DNA of 39,727 nt, taken from JANXXV01 sp038230275 (GTDB lineage Bacteria > Acidobacteriota > Terriglobia > Bryobacterales > Bryobacteraceae). The DNA lies in contig JBBRNO010000048.1 in the NCBI GenBank assembly GCA_038230275.1, positions 1 to 39,727 on the forward strand, given 5' to 3'. Under the pieces are notes generated by a model. It was not told the origin of the DNA, searched no databases, and saw only the letters and a list, made by a program, of their open reading frames with translations. Shown piece by piece: positions 32,772-39,727 of the stretch. The position numbers and the translations under genes were made by a program. The first letter of the stretch is position 1. The number at the start of each line of letters is the position of its first letter.

Positions 32772-35462
32772 CTAATTCACCGAACTGAACTCAGCGGAAC
32801 TGAGCAGCACCTGCGTATATTGTGGCCACGAATCCCCGGTCTTTTCAAGGAAGGCCAGGCCTAGCTTCAGTTCAGATTCCGTTGGCACGCGCCCAAACAA
32901 CAGCCGGTAGGCAAGCGTGAGCCGCGCGCGGGAATCGCCGCCGGAAGCCGCCAAACGGTCCGCCAAAGCCTTCGCCTGCAGCGCGACGAAACTGTTATTC
33001 ATGAAATAAAGCCGCTGCATCGGGCCCATCGTCACCATACGCTGCTCGCTGGTTGCGTTCGGATTCGGGAAGTCGAATAACGCCAGCGTCAAGTCCAGCT
33101 TGGTGCGGCCGATTTGCGCGTAGAGGGTCCGGCGCCGGTTCGTGTCCTCGATTGGCAAGGAAGGCCCACCCACGGTGGTATCCAGCTGTCCGGAAACGGC
33201 CAGCAGTGCATCGCGCAACCCTTCCACATCCAAACGCTGTTGCAGATTCGCCCGCCAGAGCAATCGATTCGCCGGGTCCTCCGCCGAATTCTTCACGTCA
33301 TCAATCGCGGCCAGTTGATACGTTGCTGACAGCATAATTTCACGGTGCATCGCCTTAACCGACCAGCGCTGTTCCACAAACCGCGCCGCCAGGAAATCCA
33401 ACAGTTCCGGATGCGTGGGCCGTTCCCCAAGCTGCCCGAAGTTGGACGGCGTGCGGACCAGCCCCTGCCCGAAGTGATGCTGCCAGAGCCGGTTCACCAT
33501 CACGCGTGCAAACAGCGGGTTCGCTTCGGTGGCGATGAGATCCGCCAGTTCCACCCGGCCGCTTCCGGTTTGGAATGGCGCAGGTTCTCCCTTCGACAAA
33601 ATTGCCAGGAACCGCCGTGGAGCAATTTCACCCAACGTACTCTCATCGCCGCGAATGTACACTTTGCTGTCCGCCGGATGTTCCCGGTCGTGGATGGTGT
33701 GCAGAAACGGAAATTGCGGCGGCAGGTCTTTCTCCAGCTTCGCCAGACGGGCGCTCAAGGCCTCATGATGCTCCCGCCACTCGGGCGCCAGAAAGCGGTC
33801 GATGTCCTTCGGGCCGAAGTAATAAACGCCGCCTTGAAAGTCGAGGAAATCTTTCTTGTAAGGCTCAGAGGCCAAGTCCCGCCACAGATAATACTTTTCA
33901 ATCGGCAGCGATTCCAGGTTGGTGTACTGGCGCGTTTTTTCGTCCCGAACCGTTGCCGCTCCGCCCAACTTCACGTAGTTGCGGTCCTCCATGGCGTGCT
34001 TGTCGGCGAACACCGAAAGCACGAAGGTCTGGGTTTCCTCAGCTAGTTTCTGCGCCTGCGCGCGGTCTCCATGCGCGGCCAGCAACTGATCCCAGGCGGC
34101 AAGAAACTTATGATCGCGGTTAGGCGCCTTCAGATAAGCGATCCAGCGGGAAAGGATCATCTCATCCAACTTCTCCGTGGCGGCAATCGCGGAGACTTTC
34201 AAATCCGGAGTGCCGATCACCTGCCAGGCCGCCATCAGGTAGCGCGACGTCTTAGCGGCCAGAATCTCGCTCAGCTCCGTGCTGTGCTTTTGAACAAAAT
34301 CGTCGACGGTGTTCTTCTGGTCGTCAATCTGCTTCTTCTGCGCTTTATAAGACGCAACAACTACGTCGGCGGCAAGCGGATATTCCTTCACTTCCGTACT
34401 CTTGAAAACACCCAGCAACGAGTAGAAATCTTTCGTCGGAAGCGGATCATACTTGTGATCGTGGCACTTTGCACAGCCAACAGTCAGGCCCAGGAAGACC
34501 TGTCCGGTGACATCCACCCGATCGTCACCGTCAGGCGTGAGCGCATAAAAACCAGGGCCGGGCAGAAGTTTTTCGTTCTTCATTTGATCCCCGGCGATCT
34601 GCGCTTTCACGAAAAGATCGTACGGCATGTCGGAGTTGAACGCGTCCACCACCCAATCACGATAGCGGTAAGCGTTTGGATACGGCGTGTCCTTACTGGC
34701 GCCCAACTGGCCGTCGGCGTAGCGCGCCAGATCAAGCCAGTACCGGCCCCAACGTTCGCCATAGTGAGGTGAGGCCAGCAGCCGGTCGATCACTTTCGCG
34801 AAAGCGTCGGGCCTCGAGTCGCTCTGGAACTGATCAAGCTCGACCGGCGTTGGCGGCAACCCGATCAGATCGAAAGTGGCGCGGCGCAACAGGGCTCTCT
34901 TTTCGGCCGGCTTCACAGGCCGCAGCCCTTTCTCTTCCAGCTTCGCCAGAATGAACCGGTCGACGTCGTTTCTGGGCCAAGTCTGGTCGTGAACCGCCGG
35001 CGGCGTTGGCTTCTGCACCGGCCGGAATGCCCAAAAATCCCGCTGCTGCTGCGTGATCACGTAAGCCGGGCTTGGAGGCACTGCTATTGGCGCACCCGTG
35101 TCCGGCCACACCGCACCGGCCTTCACCCAACTGGAAACGTCGTCAATTTCCTGGTTGGTCAGCTTGCCCTTAGGCGGCATCTTGAGCCACTCATGGGTTT
35201 GCCGTACGGCCTGAACCAGCAAGCTCTTGTCGGGGTCGCCGGGGACAATCACCGCGCCGTCCTGGCCGCCCTTCATCAGGTGCTCCCTGGAATCAAGTTG
35301 CAGCCCGCCCATCGCCGAGGAAGTATGGCAAGCAAAGCAGTTCTTCGCCAAAACGGGCCGCACCTTGGATTCAAAGAAGTCTGCCGGCTGTTGAGCGAAA
35401 GCCACGCCGGATAAGCCGAAACTTACCGTCAAAGCGAACCGCGCTAATCCGGAGGCGTCCAT
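32772..35462 (-). CDS. Planctomycete-type cytochrome protein with DUF1549 and DUF1553 domains (PSD1)
   Basis: An 896-residue exported protein. After a signal peptide (to FAQQ, about 24) comes a planctomycete-type cytochrome c domain with heme motif CFACH (42-46) and the distal MPPKGKLT Met segment (about 95). DUF1549 follows (about 165-370: WPRNDVDRFILAKLEEKGLRP, YGERWGRYWLDLARYAD, VGCAKCHDHKYDPLPTKDFY), and DUF1553 forms the C-terminal third (NPLFARVMVNRLWQHHFG, GLVRTPSNFGQLGERPTHPELL, FPNPNATSEQR). The protein is probably periplasmic and redox-active. It is followed at 11 bases by its usual DUF1501 partner, and then by a secreted DinB protein and the TIR-NB-ARC gene. No strong Shine-Dalgarno precedes ATG 35462. 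Confidence 0.93.
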   Translation of the reverse strand: MDASGLARFALTVSFGLSGVAFAQQPADFFESKVRPVLAKNCFACHTSSAMGGLQLDSREHLMKGGQDGAVIVPGDPDKSLLVQAVRQTHEWLKMPPKGKLTNQEIDDVSSWVKAGAVWPDTGAPIAVPPSPAYVITQQQRDFWAFRPVQKPTPPAVHDQTWPRNDVDRFILAKLEEKGLRPVKPAEKRALLRRATFDLIGLPPTPVELDQFQSDSRPDAFAKVIDRLLASPHYGERWGRYWLDLARYADGQLGASKDTPYPNAYRYRDWVVDAFNSDMPYDLFVKAQIAGDQMKNEKLLPGPGFYALTPDGDDRVDVTGQVFLGLTVGCAKCHDHKYDPLPTKDFYSLLGVFKSTEVKEYPLAADVVVASYKAQKKQIDDQKNTVDDFVQKHSTELSEILAAKTSRYLMAAWQVIGTPDLKVSAIAATEKLDEMILSRWIAYLKAPNRDHKFLAAWDQLLAAHGDRAQAQKLAEETQTFVLSVFADKHAMEDRNYVKLGGAATVRDEKTRQYTNLESLPIEKYYLWRDLASEPYKKDFLDFQGGVYYFGPKDIDRFLAPEWREHHEALSARLAKLEKDLPPQFPFLHTIHDREHPADSKVYIRGDESTLGEIAPRRFLAILSKGEPAPFQTGSGRVELADLIATEANPLFARVMVNRLWQHHFGQGLVRTPSNFGQLGERPTHPELLDFLAARFVEQRWSVKAMHREIMLSATYQLAAIDDVKNSAEDPANRLLWRANLQQRLDVEGLRDALLAVSGQLDTTVGGPSLPIEDTNRRRTLYAQIGRTKLDLTLALFDFPNPNATSEQRMVTMGPMQRLYFMNNSFVALQAKALADRLAASGGDSRARLTLAYRLLFGRVPTESELKLGLAFLEKTGDSWPQYTQVLLSSAEFSSVN

Positions 35463-35547
35463 CTAACACGACTGTATCAGATGCCGCGCCAGATTTTCCG
35501 GATGATAGCATGGAGTGAGGTTACGTTCGGCCCCCGGTAGGAGTCTT

Positions 35548-38028
35548 TTGAATAGCCTTATGATTCGTGTGCTCCGTATGCTCCAGATGATAATCCTCGC
35601 TGCTGTGGCCTGTTTGCCGCTGGCTGCTGAGACGGCGGAGGTTTTCGCCTACGTTCAAAAGAGCTGCGTCGGCTGTCATAACGCGAGCGTCAAGTCCGGC
35701 GATGTCGATCTAAAGTCCCTGCAGACAGCAAAAACGTTCGACCAGGACCGGGAAATTTGGGAGAAGGTCATCGATAAGCTGAAGACCGGCCAGATGCCGC
35801 CGCCCGGAGTCCCGCGGCCACCCGAGGCAACCACCAAATCGGTCACGCATTGGCTTGAAACGGAGTTCGACCGGCTGGACCGGATGGTCAAACCGGAGGC
35901 CGGCCGGGTGACCGCGCGCCGGCTGAATCGCGCCGAATATAACAATACGATGCGCGACCTGCTGGGCATCGATATCCGTCCCGCCGACAGTTTTCCCGCA
36001 GACACCGCGGCATTTGGCTTCGACAATATCAGCGATGCGCTCAACCTTACGCCGGCCTTGCTGGAAAACTATGTGGATGCCGCCGAGCGGGTGGTGCGCA
36101 CCGCGCTCTTTGGGCCCGAGCGGCGAAAGCCCGCCGCCATCCACTATTCCGCACCGGTTCGCATCAATGAAACGCGCGGCCAATCGAAACTCCCCAAGGA
36201 TCTGTTCAACTACGACCTCACCGGTTTAAGTACGCTGCATTCGGCGCACTTCATTCACCGCTTCCCAGTCGACGCGGAATACAGTTTCCGAATGGTATTA
36301 AACGGTCACCGTCCGAATCAATCGGAACCGGTTCATCCAGCGCTTTTCATCGACGGCAAGTTGATCAAGGAATTCGAAGTAGATGCCACGGATCTGGAAG
36401 GTCAAAATGTCGAAGTGCGCGCGCGTGTCACAGCTGGCGAGCACTTGCTTTCCGAATCGTATCTGAAGACCTATCACGGACTGCCGCCAAGCTACCACGG
36501 CCCTGAGCCTTCCAAGCGGCCTTCGGTACCGTTGATTTCAGCGCTCGGCAAACTGTCTGAAAAAGATATTGAGACGATGCGCAAGTACGGCACCAAGATT
36601 AAGACGGACGCCATCGAAACGCGTGTGGACAACCGGTTTGAATCGCTGGATGTAGGCGGCCCGTTCAATCAGGTGACCACCGCTTCGCCCGAGAGTTTGC
36701 GCAGGATTTACGTCTGCGGCCATGCGGCGGGAAAGCACACCGGCGCCTGCGCGCGAAAGATTCTTACCAGTTTCGCCAGCCGCGCGTTCCGGCGTCCCGT
36801 CACGCCGAAGGAAGTGGACCAGTTTGCCGGCTATGTGACGCTGGCACGCAAGCAGGGCGATTCGTTGGAAGAAGGCATCGCCACCGCGCTGCAGGCCGTG
36901 CTGGTGTCGCCGAACTTCCTCTACCGCATCGAACACGACCGGCAAGCACCGGCAGGAAACGCATCCGTCCCTATCGGCCCATATGAACTGGCGTCGCGCC
37001 TCTCTTATTTCCTGTGGAGCAGCATGCCGGATGCGGAACTGCTTCGCCTGGCCGGACAGGGCACGTTGCAGCAACCCGCCCTATTGGACGCCCAGGTAAA
37101 GCGCATGCTGCGCGATCCGAAATCCTTTGCGCTGGTTGAGAATTTCGCCGGACAGTGGCTGCAGTTCCGGAACATCGAAGTGGTCCGGCCAGATCAGGAA
37201 CGCTTCCCTATGTTTGACGACGCGCTACGCCTGTCCATGCGCCGCGAAACGGAATTGTTCATCGACAATATAGTCCGTCAGAATGGCAGCGTGCTGGAAT
37301 TGCTGGATGCGAACTATACGTTTCTAAATGAGCGTCTGGCGCGGTTTTATGGCATCCCCGGCGTGACCGGGCCGGAGTTCCGGCGCGTGGATGTCAGCGG
37401 TACTCAACGCGGTGGCGGAGTTCTGGCGCAGGCCAGCATCTTGACTGTCTCGTCCTATTCCACCCGCACCTCGCCCGTGCTTCGCGGCAAGTGGATTCTG
37501 GAGAATCTTTTGAACGCTCCGCCGCCCGCCCCGCCCCCTGGAGTTCCTCCGCTCACTGAATCCAAGACCGGGCAGGACGCCACGCTGCGGCAACAGATGG
37601 AAGAGCATCGCAAGAATCCCACGTGCGCTTCGTGCCATTCCCGCATGGATCCCTTGGGCTTCGGGTTAGAGAATTTCAACGCCATCGGCGCATGGCGCAC
37701 CGAAGACGGCAAGCTGCCTCTGGATGTGTCGGGCGCCCTGCCCGATGGCCGAAGCTTCCAGACACCGGCGCAGTTGAAGGCGATGCTGACCGGGGATCGC
37801 GATGCGTTCGCGCGCGGACTGACAGAAAAATTATTGATGTATGCGATTGGGCGCGGCATCGAACGCTACGACCGGCCCGCGGTAGCCAACATCACCACCA
37901 ACCTGGCTTCGCACGACTACCAATTTTCGCAACTGGTTTTGGGAATCGTGAACAGCCTGCCGTTCCAAATGAGGCACGCTCGCGAAACGAGCCAAATAGC
38001 CGCTACCATGGGAGAGAGATCCAAATGA
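35548..38028 (+). CDS. Planctomycete-type cytochrome protein with DUF1587/1592/1588/1585 domains
   Basis: An exported protein of about 826 residues. The start is uncertain: AGGAG at 35539-35543 fits TTG 35548 (4-base spacing) better than ATG 35560, although both keep the signal peptide (MIILAAVACLPLAAETAE). A cytochrome domain with heme motif CVGCH follows within the first 45 residues, then DUF1587 (RLNRAEYNNTMRDLLG), DUF1592 (LASRLSYFLWSSMPDAELL), DUF1588 with a second CASCH motif (NPTCASCHSRMDPLGFGLEN) and DUF1585 at the end (LTEKLLMYAIGRGIERYD). The protein is probably periplasmic. It is divergent from the DUF1549 cytochrome gene, with a short promoter region of about 85 bases between, and overlaps the following DUF1552 gene (ATGA). 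Confidence 0.92.
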   Translation: MNSLMIRVLRMLQMIILAAVACLPLAAETAEVFAYVQKSCVGCHNASVKSGDVDLKSLQTAKTFDQDREIWEKVIDKLKTGQMPPPGVPRPPEATTKSVTHWLETEFDRLDRMVKPEAGRVTARRLNRAEYNNTMRDLLGIDIRPADSFPADTAAFGFDNISDALNLTPALLENYVDAAERVVRTALFGPERRKPAAIHYSAPVRINETRGQSKLPKDLFNYDLTGLSTLHSAHFIHRFPVDAEYSFRMVLNGHRPNQSEPVHPALFIDGKLIKEFEVDATDLEGQNVEVRARVTAGEHLLSESYLKTYHGLPPSYHGPEPSKRPSVPLISALGKLSEKDIETMRKYGTKIKTDAIETRVDNRFESLDVGGPFNQVTTASPESLRRIYVCGHAAGKHTGACARKILTSFASRAFRRPVTPKEVDQFAGYVTLARKQGDSLEEGIATALQAVLVSPNFLYRIEHDRQAPAGNASVPIGPYELASRLSYFLWSSMPDAELLRLAGQGTLQQPALLDAQVKRMLRDPKSFALVENFAGQWLQFRNIEVVRPDQERFPMFDDALRLSMRRETELFIDNIVRQNGSVLELLDANYTFLNERLARFYGIPGVTGPEFRRVDVSGTQRGGGVLAQASILTVSSYSTRTSPVLRGKWILENLLNAPPPAPPPGVPPLTESKTGQDATLRQQMEEHRKNPTCASCHSRMDPLGFGLENFNAIGAWRTEDGKLPLDVSGALPDGRSFQTPAQLKAMLTGDRDAFARGLTEKLLMYAIGRGIERYDRPAVANITTNLASHDYQFSQLVLGIVNSLPFQMRHARETSQIAATMGERSK

Positions 38029-39359
38029 ATTTCCTTACGGGCAAACACGTTGATCGCCGGACTCTGTTAAGGGGAGTGGGAGCGGCCATTGCGCTGCCAT
38101 TGCTGGACGCCATGCGCCCGGCGTTCGCCACCCCGGCGAAGCTGGGCAGCCAGGCGCGCCGCGTGGCTGTGGTGTATGTTCCCAACGGCATTGTGATGAA
38201 GGATTGGAAGCCCGCCGATCCTGGTAAGGATTTCACGTTCACCCGGATCTTGAAACCGCTGGAGCCGTTCCGGCAAGACATCACGGTGATCTCCGGCCTG
38301 GCCAATGAAGCGGCGAACAAGGGCAAGGGCGGCGGCCATGCGAAAGCCTCCGGCAGTTTTTTGTCGGGAACATCGCCCAAGTACACCGCTGGACCGGACG
38401 TTCATGCCGGCGTGACGTTCGATCAGATTGCGGCGCGGCGCTTCGCTTCGGAAACGCGCGTGGCGTCGCTGCAGCTTGGCTGTGAAGATGCCCGCATGGT
38501 GGGCAACTGCGATACCGGATCCAGTTGCGCCTACACCAACACGCTTTCCTGGAAGGACCCCGATACACCGCTGCCCGTCGAGGTGAATCCGCGCTCCGTA
38601 TTCGAGCGTTTGTTCGGCACTGTGGACCCCAGTCTGCCCGCCGATGTCCGCGCCCGCCGCGCCATGTATCGCAAGAGCATTCTGGACCAGACCCGCGATA
38701 ACACGCAGCGGCTGACCGCGGATTTGGGCGCCTCCGACAAGCGGAAGATGGACGAGTACCTGACCGGAATTCGCGAGGTGGAAATGCGGATCGCCGCGGC
38801 CGAGAAGGATCCGGTGACGCCGCCTTCCGAAAAGCCCTCCGGCATTCCGTTCGACTATGCGGAATACGTGAAGCTGATGTTCAACCTGCAGGTAATGGCG
38901 TTCCAGTCCGATCTCACGCGCGTATCCACTATGATGCTAGGCCGCGAAGGCAGCGTCCGCACGTATCCTGAAATCGGCGTTCCAGACCCGCACCATCCGC
39001 TGACCCACCACCGCGGCCATCCCGACTTCATCGAAAAAGTAACCAAGATCAACTGCTTCCATGTCGAGTTGTTTGCCTGGTTCGTGGAACGGTTGAAATC
39101 CACGCCGGACGGGGACGGTTCGCTGCTGGATCATTCCGCCATCCTGTACGGAGGCGCGCTGAGCGACGGCAACGCCCATTCGAATTCCGATTTGCCGCTG
39201 GTGATCGCCGGGCATGCCGGCGGAATTCGCGGCGGCAGGTATTTGGCCGCGGAAGCGAAAACTCCGGTAGCCAATCTATTCGTACAGATGATGAACGGCG
39301 TGGGCGTGGAAACTGCTAGCTTCGCCGACAGCACCGGCATGCTGGACTTGCGCGCCTAA
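38025..39359 (+). CDS. DUF1552 family exported protein
   Basis: A 444-residue protein from ATG 38025, with GGAGAGAG just upstream; the frame is open earlier but that part lies over the preceding gene. A Tat-like signal with twin Arg (VDRRTLLRGVGAAIALPLL, cleavage near AFA) precedes the DUF1552 domain, which has conserved RRVAVVYVPNGIVMKDWKP, GGHAKASGSFLSGTSPK, CAYTNTLSWKDP and HHPLTHHRGHPDFIEKVTKI. DUF1552 is related to DUF1501 and is regularly encoded after DUF1592-type cytochrome proteins, as here, with a four-base overlap. Its function is unknown but exported and linked to the heme protein. The next gene starts 26 bases later on the same strand. Confidence 0.93.
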   Translation: MNFLTGKHVDRRTLLRGVGAAIALPLLDAMRPAFATPAKLGSQARRVAVVYVPNGIVMKDWKPADPGKDFTFTRILKPLEPFRQDITVISGLANEAANKGKGGGHAKASGSFLSGTSPKYTAGPDVHAGVTFDQIAARRFASETRVASLQLGCEDARMVGNCDTGSSCAYTNTLSWKDPDTPLPVEVNPRSVFERLFGTVDPSLPADVRARRAMYRKSILDQTRDNTQRLTADLGASDKRKMDEYLTGIREVEMRIAAAEKDPVTPPSEKPSGIPFDYAEYVKLMFNLQVMAFQSDLTRVSTMMLGREGSVRTYPEIGVPDPHHPLTHHRGHPDFIEKVTKINCFHVELFAWFVERLKSTPDGDGSLLDHSAILYGGALSDGNAHSNSDLPLVIAGHAGGIRGGRYLAAEAKTPVANLFVQMMNGVGVETASFADSTGMLDLRA

Positions 39360-39385
39360 ACTGTCATAATGTCTGCGAGGTCATT

Positions 39386-39727
39386 ATGGCCACCGCGACA
39401 TTAGCAACGCCCGCATCGGCGCACTTCGACGTTACGTCGAAAACAGATCGTCTGGTCAGTCTGGATGCCTATCGCGGGCTGATCATGCTGACCCTCATCT
39501 CGCACGGCTTCGGCCTGAGCGTGCTTCAATCGCATCCCAACTGGGCGTGGCTCGCGCGGCAGGTGGACCACACCGATTGGACCGGATGCACCTTTTGGGA
39601 TCTGATCCAGCCCGCATTCACCTTCATGGTGGGGATGGCGATGCCTTTCGCTTTTGCACGGCGCACGGCCAAGGGCGCATCCACATTCGACCTTTTCAAA
39701 CACGTCGCCTGGCGATCCCTCGTGTTA
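39386..39727 (+). CDS. DUF5009/HGSNAT-like membrane acyltransferase, N-terminal part
   Basis: An open frame of 114 codons from ATG 39386 to the right edge, with GAGG before the start. After a short polar N-terminus comes VSLDAYRGLIMLTLISHGFG in the first membrane helix, then WTGCTFWDLIQPAFTFMVG and AMPFAFARR, typical of the COG4299/DUF5009 family related to heparan-alpha-glucosaminide N-acetyltransferase. Members are multi-pass proteins that move acetyl groups across the membrane onto sugars. Only the first two or three helices are seen here. The short distance from the DUF1552 gene suggests co-transcription. Confidence 0.85.
   Translation, partial: MATATLATPASAHFDVTSKTDRLVSLDAYRGLIMLTLISHGFGLSVLQSHPNWAWLARQVDHTDWTGCTFWDLIQPAFTFMVGMAMPFAFARRTAKGASTFDLFKHVAWRSLVL

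Noticed and set aside
31459..32775. 438-codon plus-strand open frame opposite DUF1501
   Set aside because: Fully antisense to a gene with clear family motifs and a Shine-Dalgarno; composition is shadow-like.
36538..37074. Minus-strand frame opposite the DUF1592 protein
   Set aside because: Antisense to conserved DUF1592 sequence; no independent motif.

Overview
The window looks like a high-GC chromosome segment from an Acidobacteriota species, most likely of the Bryobacterales/Solibacter type. The evidence is two large Oar-type TonB-dependent receptors with carboxypeptidase-regulatory N-termini, planctomycete-type cytochrome proteins (DUF1549/DUF1553 and DUF1587/1592/1588/1585) paired with DUF1501 and DUF1552 proteins, a secreted DUF1080 protein, DinB-family paralogs, and GC-rich coding sequence. 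The assignment is inferred from family content; there is no rRNA or tRNA gene here to confirm it.

Layout. (1) 1-2633: an SRPBCC gene cut by the left edge, divergent from an RbsA/RbsC-like sugar ABC ATPase and permease pair with no binding protein beside it. (2) 2634-4428: a decayed stretch with an N-terminal ABC ATPase stub, an intact DUF4256 gene, a deleted remnant of an unnamed small protein and the C-terminal half of a DinB protein. (3) 4429-6358: a NarL-type response regulator and its HisKA_3 histidine kinase on the minus strand. (4) 6481-9480: a tandem array of about 405-bp units, each with a leader, a 58-codon gene for a secreted Lys/His-rich peptide (resembling acid-shock protein Asr) and a hairpin terminator. 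The fourth unit is broken by a roughly 1.14-kb foreign segment with two unrecognised genes. (5) 9481-15475: a sixth copy of the array leader followed by a TolC / membrane-fusion lipoprotein / CzcA-CusA-type RND / DUF190 operon. (6) 15476-25279: two Oar-like receptors around a DUF59-fusion gene, with remnants of a sedolisin protease and of a third receptor. (7) 25280-29256: a collagen-like surface protein whose C-terminus looks like a transposase tail, a lactonase-fold protein, and a DUF1080-DinB fusion. (8) 29382-35462: a minus-strand run of cytochrome/DUF1549/DUF1553, DUF1501, secreted DinB, and a TIR-NB-ARC-TPR protein that overlaps the DinB gene. (9) 35548-39727: divergent DUF1592-type cytochrome protein, DUF1552 protein, and the start of a DUF5009/HGSNAT-like membrane acyltransferase.

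The most interesting candidate system is the combination of blocks 3-5: a two-component system beside an amplified array of tiny basic secreted peptides, sharing a duplicated leader with a heavy-metal-type RND efflux operon. This suggests a common regulon for envelope or metal/acid stress. The second is the TIR-NB-ARC-TPR protein coupled to a secreted DinB protein at the end of an apparent cytochrome/DUF1501 operon. Both functional readings are inferences from sequence and context.
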